A stretch of DNA of 64,000 nucleotides from Moritella sp. Urea-trap-13. Lineage in GTDB: Bacteria; Pseudomonadota; Gammaproteobacteria; Enterobacterales; Moritellaceae. The notes under the pieces are model-generated. The model had not been told where the DNA came from and did no database searches. It saw only the letters and a list, made by a program, of their open reading frames with translations. This document shows positions 20,154 to 28,773 of the stretch, in pieces. The stretch spans positions 62,001 to 126,000 of the forward strand of contig NZ_PJCA01000001.1 in the NCBI RefSeq assembly GCF_002836355.1. Reading direction: 5' to 3'. Position 1 is the first letter of the stretch. Each line of letters starts with the position of its first letter. The translations under genes were made by a program, and so were the position numbers.

Positions 20154-20234
20154 GATAGAATAATCGCTATCGCCTTTACTTATTCTCATAGTTGAACCTT
20201 CACCATCTGTTAAGTATGACGCAAATACACGGAT
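20127..20234 (-). pseudogene. 3' remnant of a maltoporin-like gene
   Basis: The minus strand encodes 35 codons ending RVFASYLTDGEG ... YSIGMQVEAWF and a stop. The aromatic C-terminal phenylalanine and alternating pattern are those of an outer-membrane beta strand. The stretch resembles the end of the intact maltoporin here (YVTYYSTEQGSG ... VVVGVHTEIWF). A stop codon follows immediately upstream, so only the last two strands survive. Confidence 0.75.
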
Positions 20235-20249
20235 TTAAAATCGAGTCCA

Positions 20250-20300
20250 GAAGCTGGCGAGATGTTGGATATTGGTATTCCTACGCTGCCACACAATCTA
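20250..20300 (+). pseudogene. 3' remnant of a malK-like gene
   Basis: Bases 20251-20281 match the intact malK 3' region (about 14561-14591) at 29 of 31 positions; in frame this is EAGEMLDIGIP against [11 protein letters not shown], followed by a partial match to the HRCH segment. It abuts the porin remnant, in the opposite orientation, and has no upstream malK body. Confidence 0.75.
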
Positions 20301-20453
20301 GCCAGTAAAAATTAAGATCTGGGTAATACACGTTTCTGAAAAAACGTTACTGAGTGAATTAAGGCATTAGCTCTCACCATATAGGCTATATTTAGATAGT
20401 GTGAATCAAGCCGATAAAGCGTATTAGGATTGATATGAAAAACTGGAGGCTTA

Positions 20454-21287
20454 ATGTTTAATTGTATTAAAACAGTGAAGAGTCGCTGCAAATACTCTTC
20501 CGAAATTGTCGCCATTTTGTTGTTTTTCGTCATGGTATCGGAACCAGCCTCCTCTGCCAGTTGGATTTCCTTCAACACAGCACCAGTTAATGAGCAAGGG
20601 TCCACATCTATTCGTGGTCTTGTTTCGAAGCCGGAAGGTGACGGTCCATTTCCTGCGGTAATTATTGCTCATGGTTGCTTTGGGGTTGAACCGAATCACC
20701 ATATCTGGGCGCAACGGCTGAATAACTGGGGTTATGTAGCAATGATTGTCGATAGTTTTTCTTCCCGGGGGGTATCCACTGTTTGTGAAAGCCCTAACCA
20801 AGTCTCACCCGAAACGCGTGCGTGTGATATCTATGGTGCAGCAGCATATCTTCGAAAACAGTCTTTTGTTAGTCCCCAAAAAATTGGCATGATCGGTTTT
20901 TCACATGGCGGATGGACAGCGCTATATGTCGCCCAAGATTACTTACCTGAGCAGGCAGCAGAAGAACCGATTCAGGCTATCGTGTCTTATTATCCATGGT
21001 GTGAGAGTTCCAGCCTTAAGACAACGGCATCACCACTGCTTATTCTGTCAGGAAAGGCGGATGACTGGACTCCGGTAAAAAGATGTTATGCGTATATAGA
21101 TGCTCAGGATCGTGGTTACAGCAAGCACATATCACTGCAGGTATTTGATAAGGCATATCATGGATTTGACGACTCAAGCATGATCCCGCCAGTAATATAT
21201 GAAGGTTATACAATAGCCTACGATCAAAGTGCAGCTGAAGCTTCTATCATTGCTGTAAAAGCGTTTTTAGAGCGCCATCTAAATTAG
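20454..21287 (+). CDS. Secreted dienelactone hydrolase-family alpha/beta hydrolase
   Basis: A 277-residue protein with a signal peptide (about residues 1-35, ending SEPASSAS). The alpha/beta-hydrolase core shows VIIAHGCFGVEPNH (oxyanion loop), the nucleophile elbow GMIGFSHGGW with serine in place of the cysteine of true dienelactone hydrolase, the acid in SGKADDWTP, and the histidine in KAYHGFDD. By family it should hydrolyse an ester in the periplasm; the substrate is unknown. GGAGG precedes the ATG. It sits between the two copies of the 157-bp repeat, next to gene fragments, so it may have arrived with the rearrangement. Confidence 0.88.
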   Translation: MFNCIKTVKSRCKYSSEIVAILLFFVMVSEPASSASWISFNTAPVNEQGSTSIRGLVSKPEGDGPFPAVIIAHGCFGVEPNHHIWAQRLNNWGYVAMIVDSFSSRGVSTVCESPNQVSPETRACDIYGAAAYLRKQSFVSPQKIGMIGFSHGGWTALYVAQDYLPEQAAEEPIQAIVSYYPWCESSSLKTTASPLLILSGKADDWTPVKRCYAYIDAQDRGYSKHISLQVFDKAYHGFDDSSMIPPVIYEGYTIAYDQSAAEASIIAVKAFLERHLN

Positions 21288-21306
21288 CCCTTAGCGGCTT
21301 AAATTG

Positions 21307-21654
21307 ATGAAACAAAAACTAACTAAAGGTATTGGAGAAAAAAGGCCTCACTCTGTTCTCCAGAATAAATCACGGCGAGAATGCCGCTAATGTTGACCTT
21401 CAGCTTGCAGCAACCGAGGTCATTATTTTTGGTAACCTAAAGTTGGAACACCACTAATGCAGTGTTCCAAAACCGTTGCCATCGATCTTCCTCAAAAAGT
21501 ACTATTCTGGACAGATGAACAAGATCAAAACTGGCTTTCGTACAACAACACTACATATCTTAAAGAGTGACATAACATCACGGATTGCGATCAAGTTATT
21601 ACAAAAATTGCGCATGTTCTTGATAAGTTAAGTCAAGCTACAAAGTCCAAATAG
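21307..21654 (+). pseudogene. Decayed DUF302-family gene
   Basis: Three frames together recover a DUF302 protein: an N-terminal MKQKLTKGIGEK; after a shift, GLTLFSRINHGENAANVDLQ with LAATEVIIFGN; after a second shift, VGTPLMQCSKTVAIDLPQKV and LFWTDEQDQNWLSYNNTTY; then an in-frame TGA at 21568-21570 (probably from CGA) and HNITDCDQVITKIAHVLDKL to a final TAG. DUF302 proteins are small alpha/beta proteins of unclear role. Two frameshifts plus a nonsense codon make this non-functional. Confidence 0.8.
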
Positions 21655-21685
21655 CAGCGAACCGTCCCCATTAACATTAGCTAAT

Positions 21686-21842
21686 ACAAAAAAATACCTA
21701 ACAGCTTTCACTGTTAGGCATCTTTATGATTCGGGGTTTTTGCTGCAAACAAAAATGGCTCCCCTTTAACTATCTTGCATTTTAAGTATAACTCATAGAA
21801 GCTATTTGCGAGAGATTAGAACCAAGCTTCAACTTGCATACC
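21686..21842. repeat. 157-bp direct repeat, copy B; terminator of the minus-strand glucan operon
   Basis: Second copy of the 19997-20153 repeat. On the minus strand, porin-like codons (VELGMQVEAWF, stop at 21816-21818) are preceded by about 17 further open codons with alternating character. They are followed by the hairpin ATGCCTAACAG ... CTGTTAGGTAT and a run of seven T. It lies 120 bases after the stop of the cyclomaltodextrinase-like gene and can terminate that operon. Confidence 0.85.
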
Positions 21843-21962
21843 TAATTCAACAATATTTTTATATTCCAGTTCCAGTTGTACATAGCGCGCACAACGGCAC
21901 TAAACAGTTCTAACAATGCGAAGCATCTCCACAACCAACTTTCTCTCTATTTCTACTTGTTG

Positions 21963-23813
21963 CTACTCATTCTGATACATGGCGAAGCCAAATGCAGGAA
22001 GTAGTAAGGTTTCTTTTAACTTAAAAGAATTTTCGTTATAAATATCTATCACATTACAACCAGACAGAACAGGTGGAAGTATCAGCTCTGATGGTTTATC
22101 ACTGTTATTTATGGCGATAAAAATGTGCTCATCATCACTTTCTTTGCGATAAATAATGCATTGCTGTTCATCATCCGCCATTAGCCATGTCATTTTATGT
22201 GCTCTTAGCGCGGGATAGTTATTGCGTAATTTTATGATCTGCTTAATATGTTTTTTCATATTGAGATCATGTTTACTTTCATCCCAAATCATACATTTTC
22301 GGTTGAGTGGGTCAGCTCCGCCATCTAAGCCAATTTCACCGCCGTAATAAATACAAGGTGAGCCGGTTTGGGTAAATTGGAATAGATACGCCAATTTAAC
22401 CTTATTTTTGTTAGCCGCACATTTATCAATGATACGGGGAGTGTCATGGCTATCCAAGAGCAAAAATGATACTTCGTTAACGTTAATAGGGTAGTTCACG
22501 TTCACATCATTCACTGTCGATTTAAATTGGCTGGAGGTTAACGCGCCATTGGAAAAATAACCTAAAATCGCTTCGGTAAGAGGATAGTTCATTACCGCAT
22601 CAAATTGATCACCACCAAGCCAGTTCATTGAATCGTGCCACACTTCGCCCAAAATATAAATTTCAGGATTAATGGCTTTTAATTCATCACGGAAACGTCG
22701 CCAGAAACGCTTGTCTACTTCGTTCGCAACATCTAAACGCCAAGCATCAATATTAAAATTACGCACCCAATAACGTCCCACCTCAAGAAGGTACTCAATG
22801 ACATCTGGATTTTCAGTGTTAAGTTTAGGCATTTTTTCTGCAAAAGAAAATGCGCGGTAGTTAAGTTTTTCTTTACTATGACAATCACGTTTTGATTCAT
22901 CAATAAGGGGAAATTTATCAATATAAAACCAATCTACATATTTTGAATCTTCCCCGTTTTTCAGTACATCTTGCCACTGTGTTGAGTTTGCGCCTATGTG
23001 ATTAAATACAGCATCAAACATCACTTTCATGCCGCGTTTATGCGCTTCTTCAACCAGTGCTTTTACGGTGTCATCATCACCAAAAGAAGGATCCACTTTA
23101 AAATAATCTGTCGTATCGTATTTATGATTAGTCTCGCCTTGAGTGATAGGGGTGAAATAAACCCCCGTAATGCCGAGATCTTCTAGGTAATCGAAATGAT
23201 CAATGACGCCTTGTAAATCACCACCAAAAAAACTATTACGAGTCGGGTTTTGTGAACCCCATGGCAGCACGCCTTCAGGTGATATCAACGGATTCCCGTT
23301 AGCAAAACGTTCAGGGAATATTTGATACCAAACCGTTTCTTTTACCCAACTTGGCGGACTGAATACATCGGTCGCATTAAGGTAAGGGAAGCAATAAAAG
23401 TTAACTAATTCAGAAAGAATAGGATCGTTAGCGTCGTTTGAAATTGACATTATTTGCTTTTCGCCCACAAGTAATCGTTCGTCACCCTGGCCTTCAAGAA
23501 TAAAGGCATAACGTGCCCGATAAAACTGCGGACGAGCTTCGCAGAACCAATAGTCAAACAAGTCGGTATCACACTCTTTTTCCATCTCGATGTTTTCACC
23601 ACCAGTCCAACCACTGGCATCGTCGGCATTCAGATTTCCGCCGCCACCGCCTTGCGACCAATCAAAAGGGTCGCCAATACGTAAAGTAACATTATTGACT
23701 TCGCCTTTTGCGGTACGAATACGCAGGTGAAGCGTCTTCGGATCAATTGCGTAAGAGTAGTTAGAATGAGATCGATGATAAATTGCAGCTTTAGTAATCA
23801 TATTAAATACCAT
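21963..23813 (-). CDS. GH13 cyclomaltodextrinase / neopullulanase-type enzyme
   Basis: A 616-residue protein without signal peptide, so cytoplasmic. It has an N-terminal carbohydrate-binding fold (residues 1-130, like CBM34), then the GH13 barrel from VWYQIFPERFANGNP. Catalytic residues: nucleophile Asp in AWRLDVANEVD (near 361), acid/base Glu in ILGEVWHDS (near 389), and Asp in LLDSHDTPRI (near 455). The MPKLNTENP signature places it in the neopullulanase/cyclomaltodextrinase subfamily GH13_20. By family it hydrolyses cyclodextrins, maltodextrins and sometimes pullulan to maltose or glucose. It closes the operon of the second importer. A start at 23801 is an alternative; neither has a strong ribosome site. 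Confidence 0.92.
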   Translation of the reverse strand: MVFNMITKAAIYHRSHSNYSYAIDPKTLHLRIRTAKGEVNNVTLRIGDPFDWSQGGGGGNLNADDASGWTGGENIEMEKECDTDLFDYWFCEARPQFYRARYAFILEGQGDERLLVGEKQIMSISNDANDPILSELVNFYCFPYLNATDVFSPPSWVKETVWYQIFPERFANGNPLISPEGVLPWGSQNPTRNSFFGGDLQGVIDHFDYLEDLGITGVYFTPITQGETNHKYDTTDYFKVDPSFGDDDTVKALVEEAHKRGMKVMFDAVFNHIGANSTQWQDVLKNGEDSKYVDWFYIDKFPLIDESKRDCHSKEKLNYRAFSFAEKMPKLNTENPDVIEYLLEVGRYWVRNFNIDAWRLDVANEVDKRFWRRFRDELKAINPEIYILGEVWHDSMNWLGGDQFDAVMNYPLTEAILGYFSNGALTSSQFKSTVNDVNVNYPINVNEVSFLLLDSHDTPRIIDKCAANKNKVKLAYLFQFTQTGSPCIYYGGEIGLDGGADPLNRKCMIWDESKHDLNMKKHIKQIIKLRNNYPALRAHKMTWLMADDEQQCIIYRKESDDEHIFIAINNSDKPSELILPPVLSGCNVIDIYNENSFKLKETLLLPAFGFAMYQNE

Positions 23814-23890
23814 TTATAATTGAAACGGAACTCGGAATTATCGCTAACCTTTTATTCCGAGTTCAGATGAATTCGTTTTATTGTGAAAGA

Positions 23891-25864
23891 CTATTTTTGA
23901 TTCGTCTCTTCGTAACATTTCACGACACGTAAGACTTCGCTAACGCTCCAAGCTTGTGCAAAACAGCCGCGTGATTGATTGGGTGAATAGCCATCATATA
24001 TCTCGGCCAATTGCCCAATACAGCCTTCGTAAAGCCCATCTTGATTGTGTTCAATAAATTGCTCCACAATACGGAGCAAATCTTTATCTTGCGGGAACTG
24101 ACGCAGAATCCCCATTAAGAACTGACCTATCATAAAGCCCCATACAGTCCCTTGGTGATACGCCATATCACGGTCAAAATGAGAACCTGTGCATACACGT
24201 TTAAATTCGGGGTCACTCATAGCAAGAGATCGTAATCCTAGTGGCGTATACAACTCTTTATACACAGTGAGAATGACAGAACGGGCTCTTTTGGGACTTA
24301 ATATTGGGAAAGGAAGACCAACAGCATAAGCTTGGTTTGGACGAATTTGCTTGTTAACTTCTCCGTCTTTGACCCAATCATTTAAGTAACCTGCGTCGTT
24401 GTAGAACTCCTCGTTAAAAGTAGTTTTAACTTGATCTATAAGTGCTGGTAACTCTGGTATTAACGTGTTCAACTTTTGATTGAAGAAGTCTAAAATAGAA
24501 AGGGCATTAAACCAAAGGGCGTTAATTTCTACAGCACAACCGTGTCTTGGTGTTGGTACAATGTCACCATAGCGAATGTCCATCCATGTCAGTTGATCAA
24601 AGCCACTACCGCCACTAATTAGACCATTTTCCAACATCTTAATCTCAAAATCAGTGCCTTCACAATAATGTTGATAGATGTTAGTCATGCAGTCATACGC
24701 TTCATCTCGAATAAAATCGAGATCTCCACTTGACTGATAATATTCATAGAGGCTCACAATAAACAACAGTGATGCATCTATGGTGTTATACATTGGCGCA
24801 ACCCCTGCTTCAGGGAAGAGGTTAGGTAAAATACCGCGTTGTTCGTAACGAATAAAGGTACGGAAAATTTGCTTGGCATCTTCAAATTGATTGGTTGATA
24901 AGTTACATCCCCAAAGAGCAATCATGGTGTCTCGACCCCAATCAGAAAAGAAAGGATAACCTGCAATGATCGATTTAGATTCGGTGGAATCACGCGTAAC
25001 CACAAATTGCTCACTGGCTCGAACCAATTGCTGTGAAAATGTGCTATTAAGGCCGGATTGAGCAATGTAAGCTTTTTGGCGTTCAACCTCTGTGGTAATC
25101 ATGGCTGTAACTGATTGTGCGGGTTGGCATGTGGCACGATCTTCTACGGCTGAAAAGATGATATAAAAATGTTCTTCCGTCTCTTTACCACTAAATGTAA
25201 TAGTGTGAAGCGCTGTTTGCGCATCGCTCGCTGAACGTCCATCACGCGCATCATAGGAGAAATAGAGACCTGATTCATAACGCGGTATTTCAAACACATG
25301 GTCTAACCCGTTATGGTGATATGCTAAACGTTGTCCGTTGCTGCTAACGGATCCATCTTGATGAACAAATGATTGCTCTTTTGACAGACTCTCGCCTTTA
25401 GCACAAAAGTGGTACTTTGGCGTCACGTTCAGTGTAAACATTTGTTTTAATGGATTAAATACTCGATATTCAACAGCAAGACGATTCACTCCTTGCGCCA
25501 TCACTATGGTCTTAGTTATCTCAATACCATTGATTCTATAAGTAAATTTAGGCAAATAAGTTTGGCTGAAATTATCAAACAGCAGGGTTGAATCAACCGT
25601 CTCATAGTCATTCACTTTTGCTTGTGAAGATAAAGGATGGCACTCATCGTTAGATAGCGTAATACGATCATCCAAATGACGGACAAAACAAAAACGGTTG
25701 TTAGGCGCAACAAGACTGCCCATAAACAACGCATGATCACTTCGGCTGCAAGACCCTGCGAGGGTTAATGCAGAATAACCACCAAGGCCATTAGTTAGAA
25801 GATAGTTAGATTCTTCCAGGCGACTCATGTCGCGAAAATTTGCTTTTGAAAGAGATATTTTCAT
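23891..25864 (-). CDS. Bacterial glycogen debranching enzyme-like amylo-alpha-1,6-glucosidase
   Basis: A 657-residue protein of the archaeal/bacterial GDE type (GH133-like). The N-terminal domain begins ESNYLLTNGLGGYSALTLAG, a hallmark of the family. The C-terminal (alpha/alpha)6 glucosidase has GYPFFSDWGRDTMIALWG, LTWMDIRYGD and VWGFMIGQFLMG. These enzymes remove alpha-1,6-linked glucose stubs from branched dextrins. There is no signal peptide, so it works in the cytoplasm on imported limit dextrins or glycogen. AAGGT precedes the ATG. It follows the unknown membrane protein gene and precedes the GH13 enzyme in the same operon. Confidence 0.9.
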   Translation of the reverse strand: MKISLSKANFRDMSRLEESNYLLTNGLGGYSALTLAGSCSRSDHALFMGSLVAPNNRFCFVRHLDDRITLSNDECHPLSSQAKVNDYETVDSTLLFDNFSQTYLPKFTYRINGIEITKTIVMAQGVNRLAVEYRVFNPLKQMFTLNVTPKYHFCAKGESLSKEQSFVHQDGSVSSNGQRLAYHHNGLDHVFEIPRYESGLYFSYDARDGRSASDAQTALHTITFSGKETEEHFYIIFSAVEDRATCQPAQSVTAMITTEVERQKAYIAQSGLNSTFSQQLVRASEQFVVTRDSTESKSIIAGYPFFSDWGRDTMIALWGCNLSTNQFEDAKQIFRTFIRYEQRGILPNLFPEAGVAPMYNTIDASLLFIVSLYEYYQSSGDLDFIRDEAYDCMTNIYQHYCEGTDFEIKMLENGLISGGSGFDQLTWMDIRYGDIVPTPRHGCAVEINALWFNALSILDFFNQKLNTLIPELPALIDQVKTTFNEEFYNDAGYLNDWVKDGEVNKQIRPNQAYAVGLPFPILSPKRARSVILTVYKELYTPLGLRSLAMSDPEFKRVCTGSHFDRDMAYHQGTVWGFMIGQFLMGILRQFPQDKDLLRIVEQFIEHNQDGLYEGCIGQLAEIYDGYSPNQSRGCFAQAWSVSEVLRVVKCYEETNQK

Positions 25865-25958
25865 GTGAACCTTATCATTAAATAATCAAATGTTGACTCT
25901 GAATTTGAACCTTGTGACCAACATGATCGAGAGGTTAAATAAGCGAGATAGTTTATGC

Positions 25959-26600
25959 TTAATTTTTAATTTCGTTATAAACGAGTAATAACTTTTGTAC
26001 CTCACCTTGCGTATAAGCGAGATCTTTGCTTTCCTCATATCCCCAAAGTGGAGTTATCTGCAGGGCGTCTTTTGTCGGCGACACTTTAATCGCAACAATG
26101 CGTTCTTGTTCTTTATCTGAGATAAAAAATAGATAAGATTGTGGTTGTTTAAGCAGTGCATTGTATTGAGACGGCGTGGTGTAAACGACATTCACTGCTT
26201 TTACTTCTTTACTGCCATAAAAACGTTGAGCCTCTGCTAATACAGGCAGAGCCATTTCTTGAAGTTGTTCATAACTGCTTTCAACATGAAATGAACCGCA
26301 ATCACTTGGGATCTGATCACGCAGTGCTTTGTACTGTGTGTGAATAGCTTCTAATGAAAGGGTCAAATAAGTGTCTTCAAAGCGATAAGCAGACAAGAAG
26401 AGGTCATCATTATCTACACAGAGCTTAAATTGTCTCTGTTGCTCACTAAACGTGGTGAATTCAAAATATGGCTTGGGAAGGCTGCTATACGCAATAACAA
26501 AACCCAAGATAAAAATGACGATTGCGACGGCAATATGAAACATATAGTCGTGAATGCGTTGAAGTTGGCCGCGAAAATTTAAACTATTGCTCTTTTTCAT
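25959..26600 (-). CDS. Membrane-anchored protein of unknown function in the maltodextrin operon
   Basis: A 213-residue protein. One membrane segment lies near residues 23-43 (FHIAVAIVIFILGFVIAYSS), preceded by basic residues, so the remaining 170 residues should be periplasmic. That part has two cysteines (KLCVDNDD and PSDCGSFH) that could pair, and alternating helical and strand-like character. I recognise no family. Its place between the importer ATPase gene and the debranching enzyme gene, in one minus-strand run, suggests a role linked to maltodextrin uptake or sensing, for example docking the binding protein; that is inference. Confidence 0.75.
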   Translation of the reverse strand: MKKSNSLNFRGQLQRIHDYMFHIAVAIVIFILGFVIAYSSLPKPYFEFTTFSEQQRQFKLCVDNDDLFLSAYRFEDTYLTLSLEAIHTQYKALRDQIPSDCGSFHVESSYEQLQEMALPVLAEAQRFYGSKEVKAVNVVYTTPSQYNALLKQPQSYLFFISDKEQERIVAIKVSPTKDALQITPLWGYEESKDLAYTQGEVQKLLLVYNEIKN

Positions 26601-26687
26601 TACATGCTCTTATTGCTTTAAGGTAAAGTGATTAAATCGTTGATTAAAAAGAGTCGATATACCGATTATGTTGAATGTATTGGTATT

Positions 26688-26716
26688 CATTGCACTCTTA
26701 CATTAAGAGTGCAATG
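26688..26716. repeat. Perfect 13-bp inverted repeat after the second importer ATPase gene
   Basis: CATTGCACTCTTA and its exact complement flank a CAT loop, just seven bases past the ATPase stop. There is no run of U on either side, so it is more likely an mRNA 3'-end stabiliser dividing transporter from enzyme genes than a terminator. Confidence 0.65.
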
Positions 26717-26722
26717 AGCTAC

Positions 26723-27859
26723 TTACTTACTGGATTCAGCTGATTTTAGTGAATACTTAATTGACTCTTCCGTCTCACTATCAAAAAAGTGAAGCTTGGT
26801 ATTGTCGATAACTAAGGTGATTTTCTCATCAATTTCTACATCCGGTTCTCCAGTACCTAGTGTGCCAACAAACAGATTGAATGGGGCTGCATTGAAAAAG
26901 ATATTGATGGCATCGCCAAGGTATTCACTGTTCATTGCGGTGGCTTCAAAACAACAATCAGGAAAGGCTTCTTTATATTTCTTACCAGATCTAATCGCAC
27001 TGGAACGTACGCCTAAACGGAGTGATTTACCCTTGTATCCAGCCTGGTCCAAAATCTTTTTATCACTTTCGCTCACCGAAATAGTGAAAGAATGACAACT
27101 AAATTGACCATCGTCGTAAGTACCTTCGATAAGGTTCATCGAGGGCATACCCATGAAAGTGGCCACAAAACAATTTTTAGGATTGGTGAATAACTCTTTT
27201 GGTGATCCAATTTGCTGTACCTCGCCCATAGACATTAATACGATGCGATCGGCCATGGTCATTGCTTCAACCTGGTCATGGGTAACGTAAACGGTGATCG
27301 CCCCCTTATTTCTGTGCATACGAGCGATTTCAGTTCGAGTCGTGGTACGTAATTTGGCATCCAGATTACTGAGAGGTTCATCCATCAGATATAATTGTGG
27401 GGTACGAACCATCGCACGACCTAACGCGACACGCTGACGTTGACCACCAGAAAGTTCTTTTGGTTTACGCTCAAGGTAATCCGTTAAGAAAAGATCTTTA
27501 GAAATATTATCTACATGATCTTTAATCTCATTCGCAGGGTAACTACGAAGCTTTAAACCATAACCAATATTGTCTCTTACCGACATATGTGGATAGAGCG
27601 CATAGCTTTGGAAAACCATCGCAATATCGCGGTCTTTTGAACTCACATTATTGACGACTTCGCCATCAATGATGAACTCGCCCTCAGTAATGTCTTCTAA
27701 CCCTGCAATCATCCGAAGCGTGGTAGACTTACCACAACCAGATGGGCCTACAAGCACAATAAACTCCCCTTCTTCAATATCTAGATTGAAGTTACGCACA
27801 GAGTAAGTATCTGAATTAGGGTATTTTTTATTGATGTTTTTTAGTGAAATTTTGCTCAT
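26723..27859 (-). CDS. MalK/MsmX-type ABC transporter ATPase of the second importer
   Basis: A 378-residue ATPase with Walker [10 protein letters not shown], signature LSGGQRQR, Walker [15 protein letters not shown] and switch [15 protein letters not shown], plus a C-terminal TOBE-like domain (residues 240-378). It belongs to the carbohydrate-importer (CUT1) class. Its C-terminal part differs from MalK at 13555 and lacks the clear HRCHLF end, so control by EIIA-Glc or MalT is less certain. Its start overlaps the stop of the upstream permease gene, which implies coupled translation and a dedicated permease pair. Confidence 0.93.
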   Translation of the reverse strand: MSKISLKNINKKYPNSDTYSVRNFNLDIEEGEFIVLVGPSGCGKSTTLRMIAGLEDITEGEFIIDGEVVNNVSSKDRDIAMVFQSYALYPHMSVRDNIGYGLKLRSYPANEIKDHVDNISKDLFLTDYLERKPKELSGGQRQRVALGRAMVRTPQLYLMDEPLSNLDAKLRTTTRTEIARMHRNKGAITVYVTHDQVEAMTMADRIVLMSMGEVQQIGSPKELFTNPKNCFVATFMGMPSMNLIEGTYDDGQFSCHSFTISVSESDKKILDQAGYKGKSLRLGVRSSAIRSGKKYKEAFPDCCFEATAMNSEYLGDAINIFFNAAPFNLFVGTLGTGEPDVEIDEKITLVIDNTKLHFFDSETEESIKYSLKSAESSK

Positions 27860-28773
27860 TATCCCTTTACTCCACCAGACGTTAAGCCGCCTACGATATA
27901 ATCTTGAAATTTATAGAACACAACAACAGGAGGAATTGCCGCTAAGACAGCCCCTGCAGCGAATACGTTATAGCTAGACTCTTTAATATTATTGATGAGA
28001 CCCATTAACCCTACAGCAAGGGTTTTTGCTTCTGCACTCATGCTTGCAATAAGGAACTTAGGCATAATAATGTCGCCAATAGGACCTAAGAAGCAGAAGA
28101 TAGCGATAACCATGATCATCGGTTTCACTAGCGGTAGCAGTATCTCGGTGAAAATTTGCATTTGCGTAGCGCCATCAATTTTTGCTGACTCGTCTAACGC
28201 ACGAGGAATGGAGTCATAATAACCCTTCATTAAAATCGTATTCATTGTTGTCCCCCCAGTGGTATAGATGAGGATCATAAAGATATACGTATAAAGCGTG
28301 GCATGATCAGAGCTGTATATACCGATAGAGTTGGCAATGGCATACAATGCGATCAAACCACTACCTGATGGGATAATTTGAATAATTAACAGGGACATCA
28401 AAGCACTTTTTCGTGATTTATAACGATAACGAGAGTAAACAAACCCCGAGATCGTCACAATCACAGTAGAGAGCACCATAGTTATCACCGACACGAGAAA
28501 GGTATTTCGGTACCAACTTAAATAAGGGGTTTGAGTAAACAGTTGAACAAAGTTATCCGTTAAACTGAAGTTTTCAGGAAAGAATGAGGTTGAATAAAGT
28601 GAATTACTCACATTAAACGCACTCATTAGCGTGATCAATATAGGATAAAGAATCACGATGACCATCGAAATAAGAAATGCATAACTAAAAATTAGCCCCA
28701 TATTTCTAGTGATAATATTATGATTTAATCGCTTTACTTTGACTGTGCGATTTAGACTTATTGCACTATCCAT
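27859..28773 (-). CDS. MalG-like permease of the second maltodextrin importer
   Basis: A 304-residue inner-membrane protein with six membrane segments. The EAA loop is DESAKIDGATQMQIF near residue 200, and the typical C-terminus is [10 protein letters not shown]. It is closest in plan to MdxG/MalG proteins of the CUT1 family. It shares a stop/start overlap with the MalF-like gene upstream and the ATPase gene downstream. Substrate is inferred from context: linear or cyclic maltodextrins, given the cyclomaltodextrinase-like gene in the operon. Confidence 0.92.
   Translation of the reverse strand: MDSAISLNRTVKVKRLNHNIITRNMGLIFSYAFLISMVIVILYPILITLMSAFNVSNSLYSTSFFPENFSLTDNFVQLFTQTPYLSWYRNTFLVSVITMVLSTVIVTISGFVYSRYRYKSRKSALMSLLIIQIIPSGSGLIALYAIANSIGIYSSDHATLYTYIFMILIYTTGGTTMNTILMKGYYDSIPRALDESAKIDGATQMQIFTEILLPLVKPMIMVIAIFCFLGPIGDIIMPKFLIASMSAEAKTLAVGLMGLINNIKESSYNVFAAGAVLAAIPPVVVFYKFQDYIVGGLTSGGVKG

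Noticed and set aside
20127-20234. Small intact minus-strand gene
   Set aside because: The frame has a stop immediately upstream and reads only as a porin C-terminus, so it is a remnant.
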